Assembly (NCBI RefSeq): GCF_031432315.1
Contig: NZ_JAVKGO010000005.1
Span: forward strand, 1-64,000
Length of the DNA: 64,000 nt
Direction of reading: 5' to 3'
Source: Serpentinicella sp031432315
GTDB taxonomy: Bacteria; Bacillota; Clostridia; Peptostreptococcales; Natronincolaceae
Under the pieces are notes generated by a model. The model worked only from the letters and a program-made list of their open reading frames with translations, did not search any database and was not told the origin of the DNA. Shown piece after piece: positions 41,318-51,021 of this stretch; position 1 is the first letter of the stretch; every line of letters starts with the position of its first letter. The position numbers and the translations under genes are program-made.

Positions 41318-43336
41318 TTATTCAAAGAACTTTACAATCATTCCACCATATTGTGCAAATAAAGGTGCAAATACAACAGATACAATTGTCATTAATTTAA
41401 TTAAGATATTAATAGAAGGTCCTGATGTATCTTTAAATGGATCACCAACTGTATCGCCAACTACTGCGGCTTTATGTGGCTCACTACCTTTACCACCGTG
41501 GTTTCCTTCTTCAATGTATTTCTTCGCATTATCCCATGCACCACCTGCATTTGCCATCATAATAGCTAGTAAAACCCCTGCTACTAATGCGCCTGCAAGT
41601 AATCCACCTACTGCATCTGCCCCTAAAAGTAATCCAGTTGCTATAGGAGCAACAACTGCTAATACCCCTGGAATAACCATTTCTTTTAATGCTGAAGCTG
41701 TACTTATATCAACACATTTTGCGTATTCTGGTTTTCCTTTACCTTCCATGATACCAGGGATATCTCTAAATTGTCTTCTTACTTCTTCTATCATTTCAAA
41801 TGCAGCTTTACCTACTGCTTCCATTGTCATCGCTGAGAATAGGAATGGTAACATTCCACCAATTAACATACCCACAATTACTGATGGACTAGTTAAGTCA
41901 ATAATTTCTAAATTAACTGCTGCTGTATATGTTGCAAATAGAGCTAGTGCAGTTAATGCTGCTGATCCAATTGCAAAACCTTTACCAATAGCAGCTGTTG
42001 TGTTACCTACTGCATCTAATTTATCTGTAATCTGTCTAACTTCTTTAGGAAGTTCACACATCTCTGCAATACCACCAGCGTTATCAGCAATTGGTCCATA
42101 TGCATCTACTGCAATTGTCATACCTGCTGTTGCAAGCATACCTACAGCCGCTAAAGCGATCCCATATAGTCCTGCTACACCAAAGGCTATTAGAATACCA
42201 ACCGCAATAATTAATATTGGCCATGCAGTTGACACCATACCTACTGCTAATCCACTAATAATTGTTGTTGCTGGACCTGTTTCAGATTGTTGCGCAATCT
42301 TTTTAACATGTGCAAACTCCCCTGAAGTATATCTTTCAGTTATATTTGCAATTAATAATCCAACAATTAAGCCTGTTACAATTGCTAAAAATCCTGTAGC
42401 ATCTCCAAGTAAATTTGTACTTAAGAAGTATGCAGCTACAACTACAAGCCCAGCACTTACCCAAGTACCCATATGTAATGCTTTAGATGGATCTGTATTT
42501 TCATCACCTTTAACGAAGAAAGTTCCAACGATTGATGCAATAATTCCTGTTGCAGCTAATAATAATGGGAATAGCGCCCCGTCCATACCATGTGCTAATA
42601 AACCTAATGTAATAGCTGAGATAATTGATCCAACATATGATTCAAATAAGTCAGCACCCATACCCGCAACGTCACCAACATTGTCACCAACATTGTCTGC
42701 AATAACTGCAGGATTTCTTGGGTCATCTTCTGGTATACCTGCTTCAACTTTACCAACTAGGTCAGCACCTACGTCAGCTGCTTTGGTGTAAATTCCTCCA
42801 CCAACACGTCCGAATAATGCAATAGAAGATGCACCTAATGCAAATCCTGTTACCATTTCAATAGCTTCACTAGGATCTCCAGTTACATTATTAATAAGTA
42901 TAAATAAACCACCAACACCTAATAATCCTAATCCAACAACAGACATTCCCATAACTGCTCCACCTGAGAAAGCTACGCTTAATGCCTTGTTCATTCCGCC
43001 TTCTTTTGCACCGTTAGCAGTTCTTACATTCGCTTGGGTTGCTACACGCATTCCAAAGAATCCTGCTAAACCTGAGAATAATGCTCCAATTAAGAAACTT
43101 ATAGCAGTTAACCAGCTATTTAATCCAAACCCTAATACAAGGAATAAAACAATTGCAAATATTACAAGGGTTTTGTATTCTCTAGTTAAAAATGCCATTG
43201 ATCCTTCTTGAATATAAGAAGCAATCTCTTTCATTCTATCATTTCCTGGTTCTACTTTGTTAATTTTACTTGCTTGCATGTACGCAAATAACAGGGCAAT
43301 TACACCTGCAACTGGCGCTAAGATCATCCAATTCAT
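41318..43336 (-). CDS. hppA: Membrane-bound ion-pumping pyrophosphatase
   Basis: A 672-residue integral membrane pyrophosphatase with about 16 helices. It uses PPi hydrolysis to pump H+ or Na+. The catalytic segments are visible: DVGADLVGKVEAGIPEDDPR with NPAVIADNVGDNVGD (PPi and Mg sites) and a late DNAKKYIEEG with GDTVGDPFKDTSGPS. The K+-dependence site reads GNTTAAIGKG (Ala, not Lys), which marks the K+-dependent class that contains both H+ and Na+ pumps. It follows secG by 33 bases on the same strand and may be co-transcribed with eno and secG. Confidence 0.94.
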   Translation of the reverse strand: MNWMILAPVAGVIALLFAYMQASKINKVEPGNDRMKEIASYIQEGSMAFLTREYKTLVIFAIVLFLVLGFGLNSWLTAISFLIGALFSGLAGFFGMRVATQANVRTANGAKEGGMNKALSVAFSGGAVMGMSVVGLGLLGVGGLFILINNVTGDPSEAIEMVTGFALGASSIALFGRVGGGIYTKAADVGADLVGKVEAGIPEDDPRNPAVIADNVGDNVGDVAGMGADLFESYVGSIISAITLGLLAHGMDGALFPLLLAATGIIASIVGTFFVKGDENTDPSKALHMGTWVSAGLVVVAAYFLSTNLLGDATGFLAIVTGLIVGLLIANITERYTSGEFAHVKKIAQQSETGPATTIISGLAVGMVSTAWPILIIAVGILIAFGVAGLYGIALAAVGMLATAGMTIAVDAYGPIADNAGGIAEMCELPKEVRQITDKLDAVGNTTAAIGKGFAIGSAALTALALFATYTAAVNLEIIDLTSPSVIVGMLIGGMLPFLFSAMTMEAVGKAAFEMIEEVRRQFRDIPGIMEGKGKPEYAKCVDISTASALKEMVIPGVLAVVAPIATGLLLGADAVGGLLAGALVAGVLLAIMMANAGGAWDNAKKYIEEGNHGGKGSEPHKAAVVGDTVGDPFKDTSGPSINILIKLMTIVSVVFAPLFAQYGGMIVKFFE

Positions 43337-43369
43337 CTCTTTAGTTCCTCCCTTTGTTATTATTCAATT

Positions 43370-43600
43370 TTATTGTATAGTAACTAAGGCTATAGCAACA
43401 ATTACAAAAAGTACTGCAGCTACAACTGTTAATTTACTAAGCATACCTTCATAACCTTTGTTTTTTCCACTCCATGTTTGCTCAGCTCCACCGCCAATTG
43501 ATCCAGTAAGACCTGCGCTTTTACCTGTTTGTAGTAATACTGTTGCAATCAAAATAACTGAAACTATTAATTGAATTACCATTAATACATTTCTTAACAT
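43370..43600 (-). CDS. secG: Preprotein translocase subunit SecG
   Basis: A 76-residue SecG with two hydrophobic helices (about 5-23 and 52-74) and the conserved polar loop TGKSAGLTGSIGGGAEQ. It is part of the SecYEG channel. Own promoter candidate at 43633-43661. In Firmicutes secG is often linked to eno and rnr, as here. Confidence 0.92.
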   Translation of the reverse strand: MLRNVLMVIQLIVSVILIATVLLQTGKSAGLTGSIGGGAEQTWSGKNKGYEGMLSKLTVVAAVLFVIVAIALVTIQ

Positions 43601-43632
43601 GTTTACACCTCCAGACCGTAATTAACACTCAT

Positions 43633-43661
43633 ATTTTAACACAGCATATCTTTAAAATCAA
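43633..43661 (-). promoter_or_regulatory. Candidate sigma-A promoter of secG
   Basis: On the minus strand TTGATT (43656-43661) and TAAAAT (43633-43638) are 17 bases apart, 32 bases before the secG start. It would allow secG-hppA expression apart from eno. Confidence 0.55.
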
Positions 43662-43679
43662 GGATTATACTAGTACTCC

Positions 43680-44975
43680 CTAGAAGGCGTTCAGATTATA
43701 AAATACATCGTCTCCTAAATATTTTGCTGTTTCATCTAAGTAATCTTCTATTCTTAATAACTGGTTATATTTTGCTACTCTATCAGTTCTTGCAGGAGCG
43801 CCTGTTTTTATTTGACCAGCATTTACTGCAACTGCAATATCTGCAATTGTTGAATCTTCAGTTTCTCCTGAACGATGTGAGATTACAGCAGTATACCCAG
43901 CTCTTTTTGCCATTTCAATTGCATCAAGGGTTTCTGTAATCGTACCTATTTGATTAAGTTTAATTAATATTGAATTAGCTGTTCTTGTTTTGATCCCTTT
44001 TTCAAGTCTTGTAGTATTTGTTACAAATAGATCGTCTCCTACAATCTGAACTTTATGACCTAATGAATCAGTCATAATCTTCCAACCTTCCCAGTCATCT
44101 TCACTTAATCCGTCTTCTATAGAAATAATCGGGTACTTTTCTATTAAATCTGCATAAAACTCAACCATTTCAGAGGCTGTTTTTACAACTCCTTCACCAG
44201 CTAGTTTATATACTTTATCTTGTTCATCATATAATTCTGTTGCTGCGACGTCTAATGCAAGTTTAATATCTTCATTCGGACTATATCCTGCTTTTTCTAT
44301 CGCTTCTATTATCACCTGTAGTGCTTCTTCGTTAGATGAAAGATTTGGTGCAAATCCACCTTCATCACCAACACCAGTCATTAATCCTTTGTTTTTAAGC
44401 ACTAATTTTAGGTTATGATATATCTCAACACACATTCTAAGTCCATCTTTATATGTTTTAGCACCAACAGGCATTATCATAAATTCTTGAATATCTACAT
44501 TATTATCCGCGTGGGCACCACCATTTAAAATATTCATCATAGGTACTGGAAGTTGTTTCGCATTCACTCCGCCTAAGTATTGGAATAAGGGCATTTCTAA
44601 GTCTTCTGCAGCAGCTTTAGCAACAGCCATTGATACGCCTAGTATTGCATTTGCCCCTAAATTCGCTTTATTTTCAGTGCTATCTACTCTAAGTAAAATT
44701 TCATCAATACCAACTTGGTCTATAACATCCATCCCAATTATTTCAGGTGCGATCACTTCGTTTACGTTTTCTACAGCTTTTAATACACCTTTTCCAAGAT
44801 ATCTTTCAGTATCGCCATCTCTTAATTCAACTGCTTCAAAAGCACCTGTTGATGCCCCAGAAGGTACTATAGCACTGGCCATAACCCCACTTTCCAAGTA
44901 TACTTCTACTTCAATTGTTGGATTCCCTCTAGAATCTAATACTTCTCTTGCATATACATCACTTATAATTGACAT
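43680..44975 (-). CDS. eno: Enolase
   Basis: A 431-residue enolase converting 2-phosphoglycerate to phosphoenolpyruvate. N-terminal cap begins YAREVLDSRGNPTIEVEV; the metal site is in KLALDVAATELYD and ISIEDGLSEDDWEGW, the signature is ILIKLNQIGTITETLDAI, and GEDSTIADIAVA-like SGETEDSTIADIAVAVNAGQ ends the active-site set. Length is normal. Last of the glycolytic genes gap-pgk-tpiA-gpmI-eno, 31 bases after gpmI. Confidence 0.97.
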   Translation of the reverse strand: MSIISDVYAREVLDSRGNPTIEVEVYLESGVMASAIVPSGASTGAFEAVELRDGDTERYLGKGVLKAVENVNEVIAPEIIGMDVIDQVGIDEILLRVDSTENKANLGANAILGVSMAVAKAAAEDLEMPLFQYLGGVNAKQLPVPMMNILNGGAHADNNVDIQEFMIMPVGAKTYKDGLRMCVEIYHNLKLVLKNKGLMTGVGDEGGFAPNLSSNEEALQVIIEAIEKAGYSPNEDIKLALDVAATELYDEQDKVYKLAGEGVVKTASEMVEFYADLIEKYPIISIEDGLSEDDWEGWKIMTDSLGHKVQIVGDDLFVTNTTRLEKGIKTRTANSILIKLNQIGTITETLDAIEMAKRAGYTAVISHRSGETEDSTIADIAVAVNAGQIKTGAPARTDRVAKYNQLLRIEDYLDETAKYLGDDVFYNLNAF

Positions 44976-45006
44976 TATGTACGCCTCCCCATTTTTCTAC
45001 TTTATT

Positions 45007-46542
45007 TTAAATTTTTTCTAATATAAGACTATTTCCTGTCATTTCCCCAGGTTTATCTAAGCCCATTAAATCTAATATAGTTGGTGCTATATCACAAAGA
45101 CGTCCGCCTGAACGTAAGGTTTTTACTTCTTGATCAATTAGTATTAATGGTACAGGATTTGTCGTATGGGCTGTAACTTTAATTCCTTTTTCTTCATTGA
45201 TCATCTCTTCAGCGTTTCCATGGTCAGAGGTTATAATAAGTTTTCCACCTAGATTTGTTATTTTATCTACAACAATGCCTAAGCAGTCATCAACCACTTC
45301 TAGTGCCTTTATTACCGCATCCAAATCACCTGTATGACCCACCATGTCTGGATTCGCAAAATTTAATACTATTAGATCATAATGATTTCCACTTAATAAT
45401 GATGTTAACTCGTCTGTAACTTCTTTAGCACTCATTTCAGGTTTTAAATCATATGTTGCTACATCTGGAGATTTAACAAGCTTTCTATCTTCATTTGGAT
45501 ATTTTTTCTCAATACCACCATTAAAGAAATAAGTTACATGTGCATACTTTTCCGTTTCAGCTATTCTTAATTGTTTTAACCCTTGATTGCTTATGTATTC
45601 TCCTAGGGTATCTTTATGTGTTTGTGGAGCGTATGCAATATTAACATCTTGTATATTTTTATCATACAAAGTCATTGTAACAAAATGAAGATCTAAATTC
45701 ACTATATTTCTTTCAAAATCGGCAAATTTTTTATCGACAAGTGCACGGGTTAATTGTCTTGCACGATCTGGACGAAAATTAAAAAATATAATTCCATCGT
45801 TACTGTCAATCATTCCATCGTTTTCAATTTGTATTACGGTTGGTTTAACAAATTCATCTGTTTCCCCTTGCTCGTATGCATATTCAATAGCCTCTGTAGC
45901 GCTTTGTGCTTTTCTTCCTTCACCGTGAACCATTGCATCGAAAGATTGCTTCGTTCTTTCCCAACGAGTATCTCTATCCATTGCATAATATCTGCCACTT
46001 ACTGTTGCAATTTGTCCTAACCCTACTTCTGTAACTTTATCTTCCAATTGTTTTATGTACTTTAATGCACTTTTCGGTGGTGTATCTCGCCCATCTAAAA
46101 AGCAATGAATATATAATTCTTGTATACCTTGTTCTTTGGCCATGTCTACTAGCCCAAGAATATGATCTATGTGACTATGCACCCCACCATCAGAAACTAA
46201 TCCCATTAAATGAAGCTTTTTAGAATTTGATTTTACATGTTTCATAACATTTAGCAAAGTATTATTTTTATAAAATTTCCCAGTTCTTAACGCTTGGGAT
46301 ATTCTAGTTAATTCTTGGTATACTATTCTTCCTGCTCCGATATTTAAATGTCCAACTTCTGAATTGCCCATTTGTCCCTCAGGAAGCCCTACATCTAATC
46401 CACTAGCTTTTATATTAGTACTCGGGTATTTATTAAGCAATTTTTTGTAATTAGGCATGTTAGCAAGACTAACGGCATTACCAATTTTATTATCACTTAT
46501 GCCTAAGCCATCTAAAATGACTAAGGCTACTGGATCGGTCAT
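45007..46542 (-). CDS. gpmI: 2,3-bisphosphoglycerate-independent phosphoglycerate mutase
   Basis: A 511-residue Mn-dependent mutase interconverting 3- and 2-phosphoglycerate. The phosphorylated Ser is S61 in EGQMGNSEVGHLNIGAGRI; other metal-site blocks are LILDGLG-like VILDGLGISDN at the N-terminus and TSDHGNAEEM near residue 445. Alkaline-phosphatase-superfamily architecture and normal length. Start ATG after GAGGGG. Middle of the glycolytic cluster, 16 bases downstream of tpiA. Confidence 0.96.
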   Translation of the reverse strand: MTDPVALVILDGLGISDNKIGNAVSLANMPNYKKLLNKYPSTNIKASGLDVGLPEGQMGNSEVGHLNIGAGRIVYQELTRISQALRTGKFYKNNTLLNVMKHVKSNSKKLHLMGLVSDGGVHSHIDHILGLVDMAKEQGIQELYIHCFLDGRDTPPKSALKYIKQLEDKVTEVGLGQIATVSGRYYAMDRDTRWERTKQSFDAMVHGEGRKAQSATEAIEYAYEQGETDEFVKPTVIQIENDGMIDSNDGIIFFNFRPDRARQLTRALVDKKFADFERNIVNLDLHFVTMTLYDKNIQDVNIAYAPQTHKDTLGEYISNQGLKQLRIAETEKYAHVTYFFNGGIEKKYPNEDRKLVKSPDVATYDLKPEMSAKEVTDELTSLLSGNHYDLIVLNFANPDMVGHTGDLDAVIKALEVVDDCLGIVVDKITNLGGKLIITSDHGNAEEMINEEKGIKVTAHTTNPVPLILIDQEVKTLRSGGRLCDIAPTILDLMGLDKPGEMTGNSLILEKI

Positions 46543-46558
46543 ATCGTTTCCCCTCTTC

Positions 46559-47305
46559 TTAAAAATTGATTATTGAAATAAAGTCATTTGCTTTTAGACT
46601 TGCACCCCCAACAAGAGCTCCGTCTATATCCTGCTTATTTAAAATTTCTGTCGCATTCTCAGGTTTAACACTACCACCATATAGTATGCGAATTTCTTCT
46701 GAAATGTCTACTCCGTACTTATTTTCTAAGATTTCTCTTATAAAACCTACTACCTCATTTGCTTCAACTGGGGTTGCAGTCTTGCCTGTGCCTATTGCCC
46801 ATATTGGTTCATATGCAATTACAACATTTATGATTTCATTCTCATCTACATTCTCTAAAGCCCTTAAAACCTGTTCTTTTATTTTATCTTTTGTTTGTTT
46901 TTTTTCTCTTTCTTCCAAAGTTTCACCAACACACAAAATAGGCTTTATGTTTTTCTCAAGTGCTTTTAATACTTTTTTGTTTACAATGGAATCCGTCTCA
47001 AGAAAGATTTCTCTTCGCTCTGAATGCCCTAGTATTACATACTCAACATCTAATTCTTTAAGCATGTCTGCACTAATTTCACCAGTGTAGGCTCCCTTGT
47101 TTTCCCAGTGCATATTTTGTGCACCAAGTTTTATGTTTGATCCTTTTATTAACGTTGATACTTCATTTATTAAAGTAAATGGACAACATATTAACGTTTC
47201 AACATCCGAATTCAAGATACCTTCTTTTAATTCTGTAATTAATTTGTAAGAGGTTTTCATATCCCCATTCATTTTCCAATTTCCTGCAATTAATGGCTTA
47301 CGCAT
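46559..47305 (-). CDS. tpiA: Triosephosphate isomerase
   Basis: A 248-residue TIM-barrel enzyme joining dihydroxyacetone phosphate and glyceraldehyde 3-phosphate. The N-terminal GNWKMN has the active Lys, His lies in VILGHSERR (about 95) and the general-base Glu in IAYEPIWAIGTG (about 165). The phosphate-binding YGGSVKPENA and GALVGGASL are at the end. It lies 13 bases downstream of pgk. Confidence 0.96.
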   Translation of the reverse strand: MRKPLIAGNWKMNGDMKTSYKLITELKEGILNSDVETLICCPFTLINEVSTLIKGSNIKLGAQNMHWENKGAYTGEISADMLKELDVEYVILGHSERREIFLETDSIVNKKVLKALEKNIKPILCVGETLEEREKKQTKDKIKEQVLRALENVDENEIINVVIAYEPIWAIGTGKTATPVEANEVVGFIREILENKYGVDISEEIRILYGGSVKPENATEILNKQDIDGALVGGASLKANDFISIINF

Positions 47306-47318
47306 GTTTTTCCTCCTC

Positions 47319-48518
47319 TTAGATGTTTTCTATCGCTTCAATTCCTGGTAGCATTTTGCCTTCAAGTAGTTCTAATGATGCTCCTCCACCAGTTAATATA
47401 TAATTCATTTTATCTGAATATCCTAACATTTCTGCAGCGGCAGCACTATCTCCTCCGCCAATAATTGTTTTTGCATTGCTTTTTGCCATAGAAGCGGCTA
47501 CTGCCTCTGTCCCTTTTGCAAAAGCTGGCATTTCAAAAACACCCATTGGGCCATTCCAAATTACAGTTGATGCACTGCTAATTTTTTCTTCGAATAACTT
47601 CCTAGTTTTTTCTCCAATATCTAATCCCATCATATCTTTAGGAATATCCTTGATCGATGTGATATAGTGCTTTGCACTTGCATCAAATTTTTCAGCAACA
47701 ACAACATCAATTGGGAGTAGCAGTTCAACATTATGTTCTTTTGATTTAATTATTAATTCTTTAGCTAAATCAATTTTATCTTCTTCTAATAGCGACTGTC
47801 CCACTTCATACCCCATTCCTTTAATAAATGTGTAGGCCATTCCGCCTCCTATTAATAAAGTGTCTACTGTATTAAGTAAGTTTTCAATTACGCCAATTTT
47901 GTCAGAAACTTTAGCTCCTCCTAAAATCGCTACTAGTGGTCTTTGAGGTGCATTTAATACCTCATCAATTACCTTTACCTCTCTTGCGATTAGATATCCC
48001 ATTGCTGATGGTAAAAAGTCTGCAATCCCAGCTGTTGAGCTATGAGCTCTATGTGCAGTGCCAAAGGCATCATTTATGTAAATATCCCCTAAAGAAGCTA
48101 GTTCTTTAGAGAAGTCAGTATCATTTTCTTCTTCTTCTTTTCTAAAGCGCATATTTTGTAAAAGTAGAATTTGTCCAGGCTTTAAATCTTTTGCAATTAA
48201 TTTAGTTTTATTTCCCAGCACTTCATCATCGTCTGAAAAGATTACAGATTTATCTAATAATTGGGATAGTCTCTCTGACACTGGTTCCAGGGAGAATTCT
48301 TTTTTTGCTTCCCCTTTTGGTCTACCTAAGTGAGACATAAGTATAATAGAAGCACCTTTTTCTAGTAAGTGTTCAATAGTTGGCAAAGCTGCTCTTATTC
48401 TGCGATCGTCAGTTATATTTTTATTGTCTTGCATTGGTACGTTAAAATCACATCTTACTAGTACTTTTTTATTGTTTACATCTATATTTTCTACAGTTTT
48501 TTTATTAAATGTTTTCAT
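47319..48518 (-). CDS. pgk: Phosphoglycerate kinase
   Basis: A 399-residue two-domain kinase making ATP from 1,3-bisphosphoglycerate. The N-domain RCDFNVPMQ and SHLGRPKGE, hinge ILGGAKVSDKIGVIENLL, and nucleotide-binding GGGDSAAAAEMLG with GGGASLELLEGKMLPGIEA at the end are all intact. Length is normal for bacteria. It follows gap by 71 bases, with a hairpin between them. Confidence 0.97.
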   Translation of the reverse strand: MKTFNKKTVENIDVNNKKVLVRCDFNVPMQDNKNITDDRRIRAALPTIEHLLEKGASIILMSHLGRPKGEAKKEFSLEPVSERLSQLLDKSVIFSDDDEVLGNKTKLIAKDLKPGQILLLQNMRFRKEEEENDTDFSKELASLGDIYINDAFGTAHRAHSSTAGIADFLPSAMGYLIAREVKVIDEVLNAPQRPLVAILGGAKVSDKIGVIENLLNTVDTLLIGGGMAYTFIKGMGYEVGQSLLEEDKIDLAKELIIKSKEHNVELLLPIDVVVAEKFDASAKHYITSIKDIPKDMMGLDIGEKTRKLFEEKISSASTVIWNGPMGVFEMPAFAKGTEAVAASMAKSNAKTIIGGGDSAAAAEMLGYSDKMNYILTGGGASLELLEGKMLPGIEAIENI

Positions 48519-48555
48519 AAAGTAGTCCTCCTATAAAAATATACATATCAAAAGC

Positions 48556-48580
48556 CCGATTCTATAAAATATAAAATCGG
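48556..48580 (-). other. Hairpin between gap and pgk
   Basis: CCGATT/AATCGG with an AT-rich 13-base loop, extended by flanking pairs, lies in the 71-base gap; the minus-strand tail is GCTTTTGAT. It resembles a weak terminator or an RNA stabiliser that could make gap mRNA more abundant than pgk mRNA. Confidence 0.5.
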
Positions 48581-48589
48581 ACCCTCTGA

Positions 48590-49600
48590 TTATAATCCTT
48601 TAGTAACAATATGTGAAACAAGATCTACTACTCTTACTGAATATCCCCACTCATTGTCGTACCATGATACAATTTTCACCATGTTATCTCCAGTTACTAT
48701 TGTTGATAATCCATCAACAATAGAAGAATTAGGATCTTGTTTGTAATCAACAGATACTAAAGGCTCCTCTGAATATTCCAAAATACCTTTTAGTGAGTTT
48801 GCTGCTGCTTCGCTAAGGGTCTTATTAAGTTCTTCTTTTGTTACGTTTTTATCTAGTTCAACAACTAAATCAACAACCGAAACTGTTGGCGTTGGTACAC
48901 GCATTGCCATTCCACTTAGTTTTCCTTTTAATTCTGGTAACACAAGTGCAACAGCTTCTGCTGCCCCAGTTGTTGTTGGAATAATTGATTGGCCTGCAGC
49001 TCTGGCACGTCTTAAATCACTATGTGGTAGATCTAATATTTTTTGGTCATTTGTGTAAGCATGTATTGTTGTCATTAGACCTCTTTTGATTCCATATGTA
49101 TCGTTTATAACTTTTGCAACAGGTGCTATGCAATTTGTTGTACATGAAGCATTTGAAATAATATGATGGTTCTTAGCATCATACTTGTCTTCATTTACAC
49201 CCATTACAACGGTTATATCTTCCTTTTTAGCAGGAGCCGTAATTACTACTTTTTTAGCTCCTGCATTAAGGTGCTTTGTAGCTTGCTCCTTACTTCTAAA
49301 AATACCAGTAGCCTCTATAACTATGTCAATCCCTAATTCTTTCCATGGTAACTGTTCAGGATCTCTTTCTGCTGTTACTTTTATTTCTTTTCCATTTACA
49401 ATTAATCCCTTTTCAGTGGTTTCAATTGTACCATTAAACTTGCCATACAAACTATCATATCTTAATAAATGTGCAAGTGTTTCTGCATCTGTTAAGTCGT
49501 TAATGGCAACAATTTCCCAGTCTCTCTCTTGTTCTAAAGCAACTTTAAAAGCATTTCTACCAATTCTTCCAAATCCATTTATTGCTACTTTAATACTCAA
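48590..49600 (-). CDS. gap: Glyceraldehyde-3-phosphate dehydrogenase
   Basis: A 336-residue NAD-dependent dehydrogenase. NAD-binding NGFGRIGRNAFK at the N-terminus, catalytic Cys in SNASCTTNCIAPV (about 152), and the C-terminal WYDNEWGYSVRVVDL. Asp in INDLTDAE indicates NAD rather than NADP preference. AGGAGG lies upstream. First of the glycolytic genes; the gene before it is rpoN rather than the cggR regulator known in Bacillus. Confidence 0.96.
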   Translation of the reverse strand: MSIKVAINGFGRIGRNAFKVALEQERDWEIVAINDLTDAETLAHLLRYDSLYGKFNGTIETTEKGLIVNGKEIKVTAERDPEQLPWKELGIDIVIEATGIFRSKEQATKHLNAGAKKVVITAPAKKEDITVVMGVNEDKYDAKNHHIISNASCTTNCIAPVAKVINDTYGIKRGLMTTIHAYTNDQKILDLPHSDLRRARAAGQSIIPTTTGAAEAVALVLPELKGKLSGMAMRVPTPTVSVVDLVVELDKNVTKEELNKTLSEAAANSLKGILEYSEEPLVSVDYKQDPNSSIVDGLSTIVTGDNMVKIVSWYDNEWGYSVRVVDLVSHIVTKGL

Positions 49601-49647
49601 AACATAACCTCCTATAATTTTAATTAAATTGTTATAATTATATATAT

Positions 49648-51021
49648 TTAATATCGCCTTCTTCTTGATGAAGGTGGGATATTTAAATCGTCTCTATATT
49701 TTGCTACTGTACGTCTGGAGATGTTTATTCCTTTTATCGCTAATTGTTTTGCAATTTTATCATCACTTAATGGTTTCGAAGCGTCTTCTTCATTTACAAT
49801 ATCTTTTATATAATTTTTAATACTTTCTGAAGCATATTCTTCTCCTGAAAATCCTTCTACACCACTAGAGAAAAAGTATTTAAGTTCAAATACACCAATT
49901 GGTGTCTCGACATATTTGCCGGTTGTAGCTCTACTTACAGTTGACTCATGAACTTCTATTTCTTCTGCAACTTCCTTTAGAGTCATTGGTCGTAGATGTT
50001 TTTTTCCTTTTTCAAAAAATTGTTTTTGTTTCTTCAATATAGATTGAACAACATTATAGATTGTTTGTCTTCTCTGTTCAATACTTTTAATTAACCATGC
50101 TGCTGAGTTAAGTTTATCATTTAAATATTTTACTGCCTCTTCGTTTTGTTCTTCACTCAACAGAAGTTTCTTATAATCATCTCTTATAATTAACCTTGGC
50201 ACTTTATTATCGTTTACTTGAGTCACGTATTCATCGCCAATTTTTGTTATGATCACATCTGGTATAACGTAGTTATTGTTAATTTTCGAAAACTTTCTAC
50301 CCGGTTTTGGTTCTAAGGTTTTAATAAAATCACAAATTTCTTGGACTTCTGTTGTTTTTATACCTATTTTCTTTGCAATGAGTGGATATTTTCTTGATGC
50401 TACTTCTTCTAAATAGTTCTCAACGATTGTAAATACTTTTTCGTTTTTCACTTCTAAATTTCGTAATTGTAGTAATAAGCACTCGTTAAGATTTCTTGCA
50501 GCAACTCCTGAAGGGTCGAAATTTTGAATAATATCAAGAACATCACCTATTATATTGACATCTGTTTTTAAGTCTTTTGCTATTTCGTCTAAGGGTAATG
50601 TTAAATATCCATTTTCATCAAGGCTATCTATTATATATTCTCCTATTTTTTTATGGTTATTATTTAAAAAGGTTAAGTGACATTGAAATAAAAGGTGTTC
50701 TTGTAAGCTTGTCTCTTTTGATGTTACACTCTCAAAACTAAATTCGTTCTCTTCATCTGCTGAATTTGTTTGAACACTATAACTAGAACTATCCTTTTTT
50801 ACGTATTCTTTCCAATCAATTTTTTTACTTTCTGCATCTGCTTCTCCATATGGTTTTTCAGCAATATCAACTTCAAGTACAGGATTTATTTCAAGTTCAG
50901 TCTCTATAAATTTTTCTAACTCCATTGATGTAAATTGTAGAATCTGTATTGCTTGTTTTAACTGAGGTGTCATAACTAGTTTTTGTGTTTGTTCTAAGTG
51001 CAAGCCATAGCCCATTCTCAT
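49648..51021 (-). CDS. rpoN: RNA polymerase sigma-54 factor
   Basis: A 457-residue RpoN (SigL). The N-terminal Gln-rich activator region is HLEQTQKLVMTPQLKQAIQIL (in two pieces), a core-binding region follows (about 100-290), a helix-turn-helix (about 360-385, TLKEVAEEIEVHESTVSRAT) and the RpoN box SRRTVAKYRDDLNI (about 435-450). All parts are present, so it is likely to direct -24/-12 promoters, but no sigma-54 enhancer-binding activator is in the window. It is 47 bases upstream of gap on the same strand and may share its transcript. Confidence 0.95.
   Translation of the reverse strand: MRMGYGLHLEQTQKLVMTPQLKQAIQILQFTSMELEKFIETELEINPVLEVDIAEKPYGEADAESKKIDWKEYVKKDSSSYSVQTNSADEENEFSFESVTSKETSLQEHLLFQCHLTFLNNNHKKIGEYIIDSLDENGYLTLPLDEIAKDLKTDVNIIGDVLDIIQNFDPSGVAARNLNECLLLQLRNLEVKNEKVFTIVENYLEEVASRKYPLIAKKIGIKTTEVQEICDFIKTLEPKPGRKFSKINNNYVIPDVIITKIGDEYVTQVNDNKVPRLIIRDDYKKLLLSEEQNEEAVKYLNDKLNSAAWLIKSIEQRRQTIYNVVQSILKKQKQFFEKGKKHLRPMTLKEVAEEIEVHESTVSRATTGKYVETPIGVFELKYFFSSGVEGFSGEEYASESIKNYIKDIVNEEDASKPLSDDKIAKQLAIKGINISRRTVAKYRDDLNIPPSSRRRRY

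Noticed and set aside
41514..42791. A 425-codon open frame antisense to hppA
   Set aside because: It is the mirror of a Gly/Ala-rich membrane protein with conserved catalytic motifs on the other strand; no ribosome site or recognisable domain.
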